From Halomonas sp. M20 (GTDB lineage Bacteria > Pseudomonadota > Gammaproteobacteria > Pseudomonadales > Halomonadaceae): a stretch of 64,000 nt of DNA. Shown piece after piece: positions 7,904-15,482 of the stretch. Positions within the stretch are counted from its first letter, which is position 1. Every line of letters starts with the position of its first letter. A model generated the notes under the pieces. It had not been told where the DNA came from and made no database searches. It was given only the letters and a program-made list of their open reading frames with translations. The stretch covers positions 248,001-312,000 of the forward strand of contig NZ_JACNMQ010000004.1 in NCBI RefSeq assembly GCF_020622265.1, given 5' to 3'. A program made the translations under genes and the position numbers.

Positions 7904-7986
7904 ATAACAACTCGATATAAGAGAGGATTGCAATTTGCATTGCACATATTCTGTTTTGAGTTCAACATTGTATTGTGCAAGACAAT
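7887..7986. promoter_or_regulatory. Lysogeny/lytic control region with repeated operators
   Basis: The gap between the divergent repressor and early genes contains TTCTGTTTTGAGTTCA twice (7887-7902, overlapping the repressor start codon, and 7949-7964) and, 9 bases after the second copy begins its flank (7972-7986), the dyad ATTGT-GCAAG-ACAAT. An inverted pair GAGTT/AACTC spans 7896-7913. These are candidate binding sites for CI and for the RHH protein. The second copy with its dyad recurs near 12082. Confidence 0.65.
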
Positions 7987-8004
7987 TACTAGGAATATTA
8001 CTAG

Positions 8005-8262
8005 ATGACTTCATCAGAATCCTCAACAAAACGCATTTCGCGCTCACCGAACGGCTGCAACGCCAAGCCAATTTATTTGAAGTTGCGCCCCGCGGAGCGC
8101 GACGAGATAGAGAGTATCGCCGATCAGCTGCGCTACTCCATCGGCGGGACCTCGCGGCTGCTGATACTCATCGGGCTACAAGAGTACCGCCGTTCCGGCG
8201 TGGATGCGCTGCAACGGGCCAACGATGAGGACTACCACCGCGAACACGACGATCGCATCTGA
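8005..8262 (+). CDS. Small ribbon-helix-helix-like regulator, first early gene
   Basis: An 85-residue protein. After a polar N-terminus, residues 22-62 (KPIYLKLRPAERDEIESIAD followed by GGTSRLLILIGLQEYRR) read as a beta strand and two helices, as in Arc/MetJ-type DNA-binding proteins. It is the first gene opposite the CI repressor, the place where Cro- or Cox-like proteins are encoded. AGGAA lies 9 bases ahead of the ATG. The RHH assignment is by pattern only. Confidence 0.6.
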   Translation: MTSSESSTKRISRSPNGCNAKPIYLKLRPAERDEIESIADQLRYSIGGTSRLLILIGLQEYRRSGVDALQRANDEDYHREHDDRI

Positions 8263-8272
8263 GGAGCCGACG

Positions 8273-8518
8273 ATGAGACTCATTTGCCCCCACTGCGGTG
8301 ACAAGACCCGCATCCGCACCACCAAGACCCTGTCGCCCATCTACCGCGAAGCCTACGTGCAGTGCACGGCGCCGGAGTGCGGTTGGTCCGGCAAGGCCCG
8401 GGTGGAGATCGCCGAGACCTTCAACCCGTCTCGCCAACCCAATCCCGATGTTCGCCTCTTTGTGTCGCCAGAGGCCCGCATCGCGCTACTCGCCCAACTG
8501 CAAGCCCAGAAAAACTGA
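8273..8518 (+). CDS. ogr: Ogr/Delta-type zinc-finger late gene activator
   Basis: The 81-residue product begins MRLICPHCGDKTRIRTT and has the pattern C-x2-C-x22-C-x4-C (QCTAPECGW), typical of the P2 Ogr and P4 Delta proteins. These bind upstream of late promoters and contact the RNA polymerase alpha subunit to turn on tail, capsid and lysis genes. The ATG at 8273 has GAGGAG ahead; the longer frame from 8204 would overlap the previous gene. In P2 ogr follows D; here it has moved to the early operon, which changes when it would be made. Confidence 0.88.
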   Translation: MRLICPHCGDKTRIRTTKTLSPIYREAYVQCTAPECGWSGKARVEIAETFNPSRQPNPDVRLFVSPEARIALLAQLQAQKN

Positions 8519-8577
8519 AAACCAAAACACCAGAAAAAGCCCGACAACGGGCGAATTAGGTACCAGGAGAGAACATC

Positions 8578-8952
8578 ATGAACACCCACACCCACCTTCT
8601 CGACCCCAACAATGCCGCTACCAGCTGGCTAATGCGCAATGCCATGCACCTGCCGCGCGTCGATGCCCTAGAGGGCTGCATCGTACATTTGATGAGCCAA
8701 AACGAGCTGAGCGAGCGCGACGCCGAATTGCATGCCATGCAGGCCTATGCCGAGCTCAATTGCCTCAACCAGGTCGCCACCATCGATGCCGAAGCGACCA
8801 CCTCATACCTGGTCGTGCTGCGTACCGCCGATGGCCGCCCGGTGATGTTCACCGCCGATGACCTGATGAAGATGCTCGATAACGCTCGCCGAAATGGCAA
8901 CGCGCGCGTAGTGAACAGCGAGTCACGTACGCCTGTCGTCGTTTCCCAGTAA
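8578..8952 (+). CDS. Conserved-looking phage protein of unknown function
   Basis: A 124-residue acidic protein starting MNTHTHLLDPNNAATSW, with a helical middle (SERDAELHAMQAYAELNCL) and a strand-rich part (TTSYLVVLRTADGRPVMFTADD). It follows CAGGAGAGAACATCATGA, an 18-base leader that also precedes the gene at 13908. It is in the early operon between the Ogr-like gene and the primase. No family is recognised. Confidence 0.75.
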   Translation: MNTHTHLLDPNNAATSWLMRNAMHLPRVDALEGCIVHLMSQNELSERDAELHAMQAYAELNCLNQVATIDAEATTSYLVVLRTADGRPVMFTADDLMKMLDNARRNGNARVVNSESRTPVVVSQ

Positions 8953-8985
8953 CTCGTTCATCTAATCCGGAAGAAGAGGCACAGC

Positions 8986-11667
8986 ATGAATTCATCGCTG
9001 CGCGCAGACATTATCGGCCGTCTGGTTCGGGATATGGATGCCATCGAGCGTGGCCCGTACCTTCAGCGGGTCACCTGCCCGGGCTGCGGCAAGCGCGAGG
9101 CGTACATCTCGGCGGATCAGCCCTGGATGCTGAAATGCGGTCGCGAGAACAACTGCGGCGACCAGCGCCACGTCAAGGATCTGTTTCCAGATCTGTTCGA
9201 AAGTTGGACAGAACGCTACGCCAACCTGCCGCCCCACCCGGACAAGCCGAAAAGCACCACGCCAGTGGCGGACGGCTATCTGGCGGATGGTCGCGGTTTC
9301 GAACTCGAGCGCATCAGGGGCTGGTATACCGAAGAGACGTTTTTCAGCCACAAGCACAACGCAGGCTCCACCACGGTGCGCTTTACCCTGCCCGGCGGTG
9401 CCTACTGGGAGCGCATCCTCGACAAGCCGGAGCGCTTCGGCAAGCAGAAGGCGAATTTTGTCGGACGCTACAAGGGCGAGTGGTGGCAGCCACCGACCCT
9501 GACCGATGCGGATCTCGCCGACAGCGACGAGATATGGATCGTCGAAGGCATCTTCGACGCCATTGCCCTGTTGCATCACGGCATCGCCGCCGTCTCCGCC
9601 ATGAGTTGCGCGAACTACCCGGACGCGGCGCTCACGCGCCTGTCCGACGCCGCCCACGCTGCCGGCCACGGTCGCCCGATGCTGGTATGGGCATTGGACA
9701 GCAACCGGGCCGGACAGAACGGCACCCTCAAGCACGTCGAGCGTGCCCGGGCCGCGGGCTGGGACTGCAAGGCAGCACAGATACCCGGCAAGCAGGACTG
9801 GAACGATGCCCACCAGGCCACGGCGCTGACCCATAAGCACCTGGACACCTACCGCTATCACGGTGCCCTGCTGCTGGCCGAATCCCCCACCGCCAAGGCG
9901 CTTTTGATATACAAGCGCACCGAGCGTCGGGAGTTCTGGTTCGAGTACAAGCATCAGGTGTGGTGGTTCAAGCTCAGCCAGGAGGCGTTCGAGCGTGCGC
10001 TAAAGTCCGCCACCGGCGGCAGCGCCGACCCGGAGGACATGCAGCTGCTGAACGATGAGCAGCGCGACGCCGCCCTGCAGCAGGCCGGTACCGTCAACCG
10101 TATCTGCACCTGCCTGCCGGAATTTCTCTACTACCAGGCGAACGCGGTCACGGACGAGAGCTGGTACTACGCCCGGGTGGACTTCCCCAGCGGCAAGGCC
10201 TCGATCAAGAACACCTTTTCCGGCGGCCAACTGGCCAGCGCCTCGGAGTTCAAGAAGCGCCTGATGGGCGTGGCCGCCGGCGCACTCTGGACCGGTACCA
10301 GCCAGCAGCTGGACGGCCTGCTGCAGGATCAGATCAGCAACATCAAGACCGTCGAAACCATCGACTACATCGGCTACAGCCGGGAGCACAGCGCCTACGT
10401 GTTCGGCGATCTGGCGGTGAGCAACGGCAAGCTCTACCCGATCAACAGCGAGGACTACTTCGAGCTCAAGCAACTACAGCTCAAGACCCTGAGCCAGTCC
10501 GTGACGCTCAACATCAACGCCAAGCGCGACGAATACCGCCGCGACTGGACGCACAATCTCTACGGCGCCTTCGGTGCCCGGGGCGTGGTGGCCATGGCCT
10601 GGTGGCTGGGCTCGCTGTTCGCCGAGCAGATCCGTAAACGTCAGAAGAGCTATCCGTTTCTGGAAGTGATCGGTGAGGCCAGCGCGGGCAAGTCCACGCT
10701 GATCGAGTTCTTCTGGAAGCTATGCGGGCGTCAGGACTACGAGGGCTTCGACCCGGCCAAGGCCACCATGCCGGCCCGAGCGCGAAACTTCGCCCAGGTC
10801 TCCAACCTGCCGGTGGTTCTGATCGAGTCCGACCGCGAACAGGAAGGCGGCGCCAAGCAGCGCCAGTTCGATTGGGACGAGCTCAAGACCGCGTACAACG
10901 GCCGCTCGATTCGCGCCCGGGGCGTGAAGAACTCCGGCAACGACACCTACGAGCCGCCCTTTCGCGGCGCGATCCTGATCAGCCAGAACGCGGCGGTGCA
11001 GGCCGGCGAGGCGATCCAGACCCGTATCACGCACCTGCACTTCACCCGGGAGGGCCAGAACCCGCAGACGAAGAAGATGGCGGAAGCCTTGGAGCGGGTT
11101 CCCATGGAAGAAGTCAGCGGTTTTCTGCTCGAGGCCACGCTCAAGGAAAAGGCCCTGCTGGAACTGATGGAACAGGCCATCGACGACTACGAAGTGAATC
11201 TGATGGACGACGACGACGTGCACAACCTGCGCATCGCCAAGTGCCACGCCCAGCTGCTGGGCCTTCTGGACTGCCTGGGGCCCCAGGGACTGAACCTGTT
11301 CAGCGAGCAGATCATCGACCAGGCGGCAGGCCACGTCTGGCACATGGCCCGGGAGCGTCAGCAGGCAATCAACGCGGATCATCCGATGGTGGCGGAGTTC
11401 TGGGAGGCCTTCGATTACATCGAGGGGCTGCGCGCCGACTCGACCCTGAACCACTACGGCGAAGGCACCGGCCAGATCGCCGTCAATCTCAAGGACTTCG
11501 AACGCATGTGTGGCGAGCACAAGTTGCGAGTGCCGGATATCCGTGAGCTCAAGCGCCACTTGAAGACCAGCAAATCGCGCAAGTTCCTCGACACCAACCG
11601 CACCGTGCGCAGCCAAGTCCGTATCGGCAACGGCAGCGTGAAGTGCTGGATATTCCAGGGCGAATGA
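8986..11667 (+). CDS. Phage DNA primase-helicase (zinc ribbon, Toprim, ATPase)
   Basis: An 893-residue replication protein. Residues about 28-56 form a primase-type zinc ribbon (TCPGCGK, then CGRENNC). Residues about 178-275 are a Toprim domain (IWIVEGIFDAI with the catalytic Glu, then VWALDSNRAG and KQDWNDAH). From about residue 560 there is an ATPase domain with Walker A GEASAGKST and a Walker-B-like VVLIESD. It should prime and unwind prophage DNA, as the A protein does in other P2 relatives through a different mechanism. Its presence means replication is unlikely to be P2-type rolling-circle started by gpA. The last 40 residues are basic. Confidence 0.9.
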   Translation: MNSSLRADIIGRLVRDMDAIERGPYLQRVTCPGCGKREAYISADQPWMLKCGRENNCGDQRHVKDLFPDLFESWTERYANLPPHPDKPKSTTPVADGYLADGRGFELERIRGWYTEETFFSHKHNAGSTTVRFTLPGGAYWERILDKPERFGKQKANFVGRYKGEWWQPPTLTDADLADSDEIWIVEGIFDAIALLHHGIAAVSAMSCANYPDAALTRLSDAAHAAGHGRPMLVWALDSNRAGQNGTLKHVERARAAGWDCKAAQIPGKQDWNDAHQATALTHKHLDTYRYHGALLLAESPTAKALLIYKRTERREFWFEYKHQVWWFKLSQEAFERALKSATGGSADPEDMQLLNDEQRDAALQQAGTVNRICTCLPEFLYYQANAVTDESWYYARVDFPSGKASIKNTFSGGQLASASEFKKRLMGVAAGALWTGTSQQLDGLLQDQISNIKTVETIDYIGYSREHSAYVFGDLAVSNGKLYPINSEDYFELKQLQLKTLSQSVTLNINAKRDEYRRDWTHNLYGAFGARGVVAMAWWLGSLFAEQIRKRQKSYPFLEVIGEASAGKSTLIEFFWKLCGRQDYEGFDPAKATMPARARNFAQVSNLPVVLIESDREQEGGAKQRQFDWDELKTAYNGRSIRARGVKNSGNDTYEPPFRGAILISQNAAVQAGEAIQTRITHLHFTREGQNPQTKKMAEALERVPMEEVSGFLLEATLKEKALLELMEQAIDDYEVNLMDDDDVHNLRIAKCHAQLLGLLDCLGPQGLNLFSEQIIDQAAGHVWHMARERQQAINADHPMVAEFWEAFDYIEGLRADSTLNHYGEGTGQIAVNLKDFERMCGEHKLRVPDIRELKRHLKTSKSRKFLDTNRTVRSQVRIGNGSVKCWIFQGE

Positions 11668-11678
11668 AGGAGACCACA

Positions 11679-12053
11679 ATGAAACCCCAAACCTACACCA
11701 TTGGCGAGGCAGCAGTGCTGCTCAACCTGGGCCGCAACACCCTGGCCCGGCTGCTGCGCCACGCCGGCATCCTGGACCGAAAGAACCTTCCCTTGGGCCG
11801 CTATCGCAACAACACCCGGCTGGTGGTGGTGGCCACGGGCACCTATCACCACCCCATCCTGGGATGGACCCACTACGGCCGCACGGAGCTCACCGACGCC
11901 GGGCTGGACCTCATCGCGGACCTGCTGGGAGCGGATATCGAGCGCCTTCCTATCCACCGATCGATGTCTAGCGAAACGCATTGCGCGTCCATCAGCGGCG
12001 ACGAAAAACGCAATATGAATCAAAAAGCAGTCAAATATAGCCATTCGATATAA
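11679..12053 (+). CDS. Stand-alone KilAC/ANT-domain protein (antirepressor-like)
   Basis: The 124-residue product carries most of a KilAC domain: YTIGEAAVLLNLGRNTLARL, a RLLRHAGILDRKNLPLGRYR stretch and a HPILGWTHYGRTELTDAGL stretch. In phage antirepressors this domain follows a Bro-N or RhuM-type module; here it is alone. The ATG at 11679 has AAGGAG in front. It comes directly after the primase gene and just before the second copy of the operator-like repeat. The last 35 residues are unrelated to the family and polar, probably disordered. An antirepressor role is an inference. Confidence 0.78.
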   Translation: MKPQTYTIGEAAVLLNLGRNTLARLLRHAGILDRKNLPLGRYRNNTRLVVVATGTYHHPILGWTHYGRTELTDAGLDLIADLLGADIERLPIHRSMSSETHCASISGDEKRNMNQKAVKYSHSI

Positions 12054-12081
12054 ACATCAAACTCATTTTGTATTGCATAGA

Positions 12082-12119
12082 TTCTGTTTTGAGTTCATTA
12101 TGAGTTTGTGCAAGACAAA
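12082..12119 (+). repeat. Second locus of the operator-like repeat
   Basis: TTCTGTTTTGAGTTCA at 12082-12097 is followed after 9 bases by TGTGCAAGACAA, with the same spacing as at 7949-7985. The dyad here is TTTGT-GCAAG-ACAAA (12105-12119). The outer pair changed from A/T to T/A on both sides, so the symmetry is kept. It lies in the 135-base gap before a new gene string and probably brings it under the same regulator. Confidence 0.7.
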
Positions 12120-12188
12120 AACCAGACCGCGAAGCGGCACAGTAATTAAGAAACTCATACCGAAACACAGGTACGACAGGAGAAACAA

Positions 12189-12422
12189 ATGACACGCGAA
12201 CGCCTCGTCTCTCACTCAGCGCCGCAAGGCATTCTGCAGGATGCCGGCGAACTGGCGGTGCTGACCGAGAATGCAGAGCCGACTCGCCATCGATACGCCA
12301 TGGTCATCTCGTTCGAAAGCGATGATCAGCTGCGCGAGGCGCTGGGGCATCGCCGCCTCGATTATCGCGTCGGCATCACCGCCCAGGAGCGCATGCACGA
12401 GGAGGATCAGAGTAATGGTTAA
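12189..12422 (+). CDS. Small phage protein of unknown function
   Basis: A 77-residue protein (MTRERLVSHSAPQGILQ start) with a strand-like YAMVISFESDDQLREAL segment. The ATG is preceded by AGGAGAAACAA. It is the first gene after the repeated operator at 12082-12119 and overlaps the next start by 8 bases. No family is recognised. Confidence 0.7.
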   Translation: MTRERLVSHSAPQGILQDAGELAVLTENAEPTRHRYAMVISFESDDQLREALGHRRLDYRVGITAQERMHEEDQSNG

Positions 12423-12651
12423 GCGCTACGTGATTCGCAATATCTGGGGCGGCGCTGTCATCGCCCGCATCGCCGAGCCCAGCAAGGCCCGCACCGTTCA
12501 GACATTCATGAGCGTGATTCAGGGCCGGGACTTGAGCTATGTCGAAGCAGGATTCCGATGGATTCCCTGGTGGTGGCAGGGCTACCGCGTCGTCAGCATT
12601 GCCGACCTGACCATGCAGGAGATGCAGAACACGGAGGCGGTTCATGGCTGA
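12415..12651 (+). CDS. Small phage protein of unknown function
   Basis: A 78-residue protein starting MVKRYVIRNIWGGAVIA, with an aromatic patch (FRWIPWWWQGYRVVS). The ATG at 12415 has GAGGAGG about 8 bases ahead; the open frame extends further upstream only as antisense-like sequence. The next gene starts 8 bases before its stop, so the three genes from 12189 to 12859 are translationally coupled. No family is recognised. Confidence 0.7.
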   Translation: MVKRYVIRNIWGGAVIARIAEPSKARTVQTFMSVIQGRDLSYVEAGFRWIPWWWQGYRVVSIADLTMQEMQNTEAVHG

Positions 12652-12859
12652 CAAAGCAGACCTCGCCGGCGAGATCATCGAGAACCGGCTGGAAGGTGCC
12701 ATCGGCAACATCCGCGTTCCCAACACCGTGGCCACGAACCCGGACTGCGAAGACTGCGGAAACGAGATACCGCAAGCCCGCCGACTGGCAGCCCCCTGGG
12801 TCACGACCTGTATCGAGTGCCAGAGAATCAGAGAAAACAAAGCGCGCCAATGGCGCTGA
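12644..12859 (+). CDS. TraR/DksA-type C4 zinc-finger protein
   Basis: The 71-residue product has the compact TraR layout: an N-terminal helix (ADLAGEIIENRLEGAIGNI) and a four-cysteine finger CEDC-x17-CIEC with the usual RRLAAPWVTTC linker. Short phage- and plasmid-encoded TraR proteins bind the secondary channel of RNA polymerase without needing ppGpp and retune transcription. It overlaps the gene before it and is followed by the predicted antisense RNA unit. Confidence 0.88.
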   Translation: MADKADLAGEIIENRLEGAIGNIRVPNTVATNPDCEDCGNEIPQARRLAAPWVTTCIECQRIRENKARQWR

Positions 12860-12878
12860 TAGAAAGCAACCAGGCATG

Positions 12879-12901
12879 AAAAAGGCGGCCCGAAGGCCGC
12901 C
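12879..12901 (-). terminator. Intrinsic terminator, minus strand
   Basis: Seven-base GC stem closed by a TTCG tetraloop and followed by five T, read on the minus strand (stem 12901-12884, T tract 12883-12879). On the plus strand no T tract follows. Confidence 0.8.
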
Positions 12902-12951
12902 CCCGTAACCAGCCGCTGTAACGGCTGATCACTTACTAGCTAGACACTAGC
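12879..12951 (-). ncRNA. Predicted small RNA antisense to the yadA-like leader
   Basis: On the minus strand a promoter-like pair TTGAGG (12986-12981), 17-base spacer, GATAAT (12963-12958) predicts a start near 12951. The transcript would open with the hairpin GCTAG-TGT-CTAGC (12951-12939), continue with CAGCCG-TTACAG-CGGCTG (12927-12910) and end in GGCGGCC-TTCG-GGCCGCC plus five T (12901-12879). No protein gene on this strand needs that terminator. The RNA would be about 73 bases long and would cover the leader of the adhesin gene just up to its ribosome-binding site. Not matched to a known RNA family. Confidence 0.5.
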
Positions 12952-12964
12952 AGGAGCATTATCA

Positions 12965-13858
12965 ATGAAAATCGCACTTACCTCAATCGCTGCCGCCATC
13001 GCACTCGCAACCACTGCGGCCCAGGCGGGAACGAACGAGACCCATATCAAGTGGTTGCAAAACGATACCGAGGTTGACTGGGCAACTCCGGACGTCGATC
13101 CCGGTGCCAATGGCTCTACTGCTTTGAATGAAGTTGTCGAGCATGAGTACAACGCGCGGCGGAAAGACCGCGAGACCATGATCGACCGCACTCAATCGAA
13201 CAAGGGCTTCATCAGCCGTGTGAACGTGAAGTCTGAAGAAGCGCTGGAACAGAACCAGTCCCAGGACCAAAGCCTTGACAGGCTCGACCGCCGCGTCGAC
13301 TCAGCGCTGAACACCAACAGCGGCCAGGAGCGCCGCATCGATGCCAACACCGAGGCAAACGCTCGCCAGGATGACACTCTCGCCAATCACGACGAGCGCA
13401 TCGCAGCCAATACCGGCGGCGTCTATGCCAATGCGAAGACCAACACGCAGCAGGATGCGGCCATTGCCGGCAACCGCGAGCGAATCGGCATCACCAATGC
13501 CCAGATGCGCGACTTCCAGCGACGCACCAATGCATCGTTTGCGGCCCAGGCGGACGCCATCAACCGCAACAGCGCCGCGATCGGCCAGATGCAAGGCGAT
13601 ATCAGCGAGTTGCGGGGCGACGTCACCGATCTGAAAGCCGGCGTGGCGGCGGCCATCGCTGCCGCCTCTCACCAGTTCAACCTGGGCAGCGGCTCGGGCT
13701 TCCAGATGTCCGTCGCCGGTGGCTACTACGAGAGCGAGAACGCCGCCTCTCTAGCCATCGGCGCACCCCTCGGCGAGCGCACCTTCATGAACATCAACGC
13801 CTCTCACGATAGTCGCGGCAATGCGGGCTACGGCGCCGGCGTCAACATCCAATTCTAA
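12965..13858 (+). CDS. YadA-like trimeric autotransporter (prophage moron)
   Basis: The 297-residue product has a Sec signal peptide (MKIALTSIAAAIALATTAAQA, cut after AQA), a passenger/stalk rich in Q, N, D and R with coiled-coil periodicity (residues about 80-220), and a C-terminal YadA-type anchor. The anchor comprises a helix (AGVAAAIAAASH) and four amphipathic strands that end in the typical terminal Phe (GAGVNIQF). Such proteins form outer-membrane trimers. In a prophage this is a lysogenic-conversion gene, not a structural one, because of the signal peptide. AGGAG sits 8 bases before the ATG. Its leader is overlapped by a predicted antisense RNA. Confidence 0.85.
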   Translation: MKIALTSIAAAIALATTAAQAGTNETHIKWLQNDTEVDWATPDVDPGANGSTALNEVVEHEYNARRKDRETMIDRTQSNKGFISRVNVKSEEALEQNQSQDQSLDRLDRRVDSALNTNSGQERRIDANTEANARQDDTLANHDERIAANTGGVYANAKTNTQQDAAIAGNRERIGITNAQMRDFQRRTNASFAAQADAINRNSAAIGQMQGDISELRGDVTDLKAGVAAAIAAASHQFNLGSGSGFQMSVAGGYYESENAASLAIGAPLGERTFMNINASHDSRGNAGYGAGVNIQF

Positions 13859-13907
13859 CCAACTAAACATAACGGCCAGGGAAGGCCATATCGCAGGAGA
13901 GAACATC

Positions 13908-14201
13908 ATGAGCGGAGTAATGGAAAAAGAGATCTTCCGTCTACGGCGCTTGCTGAAAGACACCCTCGATCAGCGCAACGCACTGGCCAAGTTCGCCCAG
14001 GAGGCATTCGACAGCTGCTTCGACGGCCTGGACTGGGACGGCGCGGCCATTCAGGAACACGGTGAAAAGCTCGGCTTGCTGGTTCCCGAAGCCTTCGACC
14101 CCAAGGTGCACAACAGCGAACTCGGCGCCATCTGCGAGCCAGGCGACACGGTCTACTTCCAGGTTCGCTGGCTGAAACTCGCCGCGGGGGGCACGCAATG
14201 A
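13908..14201 (+). CDS. Phage protein of unknown function, helical N-terminus
   Basis: A 97-residue protein starting MSGVMEKEIFRLRRLLKDTL, with a predicted long helix over residues 5-35 and a strand-rich end (GDTVYFQVRWLKL). The start at 13908 is set by AGGAGAGAACATCATG, the same leader that precedes the gene at 8578. Its stop overlaps the next start (ATGA). No family is recognised. Confidence 0.7.
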   Translation: MSGVMEKEIFRLRRLLKDTLDQRNALAKFAQEAFDSCFDGLDWDGAAIQEHGEKLGLLVPEAFDPKVHNSELGAICEPGDTVYFQVRWLKLAAGGTQ

Positions 14202-14518
14202 GCAACGTCAAACAGTTATACCGTTTCGATCCCGTCCGTATCGCCGACGCCATGCTGTCCCAGCAGCACGAGACCGCACCGCTACAGGTAACAAAGCGCC
14301 CGGGCAGCTTCGAGCGCATGGCTTCCGATCGTGCCGCCAAGCGGAAGCTGATCGGGATTCGTGCCGTGGACAAGAGTGACATCCTCGACGACGACGGCCC
14401 GGCAATATTCACTGCCGATCAGGCCAAGAACCGGATGCTTCGGGCGCGTTTTGCCGGGCGTTGGTACGGCACAGAGGACGACACGATCAAGGTTTACAAG
14501 GCGCCGGAGACCCTTTGA
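14198..14518 (+). CDS. Phage protein of unknown function
   Basis: A 106-residue protein starting MSNVKQLYRFDPVRIADAML, basic in the middle and ending in a short aromatic segment (RFAGRWYGTEDDTIKVY). It overlaps both neighbours by ATGA/TGATG junctions, so it is translated as part of one coupled string. No family is recognised. Confidence 0.72.
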   Translation: MSNVKQLYRFDPVRIADAMLSQQHETAPLQVTKRPGSFERMASDRAAKRKLIGIRAVDKSDILDDDGPAIFTADQAKNRMLRARFAGRWYGTEDDTIKVYKAPETL

Positions 14519-15198
14519 TGAGTAACAACCACCACACCGTCACCGAGATAATAGAAAAGGTCGATTCCTACAGGGCGCACTGGTCGTTGGCCGGGGGGGC
14601 ATCGGACGACGGCTCAATGATGGGAATAGCACTGACCAAGAAAGATGAGCTGCGCAATATGGTCACGCATCTTATCGACGATCGAAATGCACTGGCGGCG
14701 CATGTCGAGGTCATGCGTGACCTGGCTGAAATCCTGCTCTGCATCTACCAGTGCGACGAGTGCAAGAAAGAAGGCGAGTTCAACCGGGACTGGGTAAAGC
14801 AGCGCCTCAATGAAACCCCCGAGGCAAGCCTTGAAAGGCATGATGCGGAAGTCGAAGCCCGCTCACTGGCTGATGCTGGGATCACCCGTCAGATCGCTGA
14901 CCTTATCGACGAGCGCCGCCACCAGGAAGATGCTCACCAGTTCGATGCGGCGCATGACGACCACTACACGCAAGGCGAACTGGCAGCTGCCGCCGCTTCT
15001 TATTCAGCCTATGCAGAAGACCTGCAGCAAGATCGTCCTCTGCTAGATGGGTGGCCACCTGCTTTCTGGCCGTTTGAAGAAGAGTGGTGGAAGCCAAGCC
15101 GCAACCCGCGCCGCAACCTGGTCAAGGCCGCTGCATTGATACTGGCGGAGATCGAGCGGATTGATCGGAAGCGGGCAGGAAAGGAAGGTGCCGAATGA
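14518..15198 (+). CDS. Phage protein of unknown function with WWKP motif
   Basis: The 226-residue product starts MSNNHHTVTEIIEKVDSYR at the ATG of a TGATG junction. Residues about 135-225 resemble a block common in phage early-region proteins: a YTQGELAAAAASYSAYAED helix, then WPFEEEWWKP and RNLVKAAALILAEIERIDR. The N-terminal half is a helical, Cys-containing segment (CIYQCDECKK). Function unknown. Coupled to the genes on both sides. Confidence 0.72.
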   Translation: MSNNHHTVTEIIEKVDSYRAHWSLAGGASDDGSMMGIALTKKDELRNMVTHLIDDRNALAAHVEVMRDLAEILLCIYQCDECKKEGEFNRDWVKQRLNETPEASLERHDAEVEARSLADAGITRQIADLIDERRHQEDAHQFDAAHDDHYTQGELAAAAASYSAYAEDLQQDRPLLDGWPPAFWPFEEEWWKPSRNPRRNLVKAAALILAEIERIDRKRAGKEGAE

Positions 15199-15482
15199 CC
15201 GACCAAACCACCAAAGGCGGGCCGATGGCCCGCCAGGCGGCCATGCTCTGCCAGGATCGCCGCTTCCAGCTCTATCTTGATCGTCGCAAGCGTCACAAGT
15301 TCGGCCTGTCACCGGATCAACTACCTGACGGTACTCACGATCAGCAGGACGCCCGGGACTGGCTGTGCCAGGCCTGCGGCATCGAAAGTCGCGCCGAACT
15401 AGACCACAACACCGACGCCGCCGGCATGTTTCGCACCATTCGCCACCGCTTCAACCGTTGGAACGCAAGGGAAAAATCATGA
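15195..15482 (+). CDS. Small basic phage protein with CxxC motif
   Basis: A 95-residue protein. Residues 24-54 are basic (LYLDRRKRHKFGLSPDQLPDG), residues about 57-61 read WLCQACG, and a histidine-rich end follows (LDHNTDAAGMFRTIRHRFNRW). It starts in an ATGA overlap and its stop overlaps the PrtN-like start by 4 bases. Nucleic-acid binding is plausible, no family is recognised. Confidence 0.7.
   Translation: MTDQTTKGGPMARQAAMLCQDRRFQLYLDRRKRHKFGLSPDQLPDGTHDQQDARDWLCQACGIESRAELDHNTDAAGMFRTIRHRFNRWNAREKS

Noticed and set aside
9135-9836. 233-codon frame inside the primase gene
   Set aside because: Arginine-rich shadow frame without ribosome-binding site, fully inside the well-supported primase-helicase gene.
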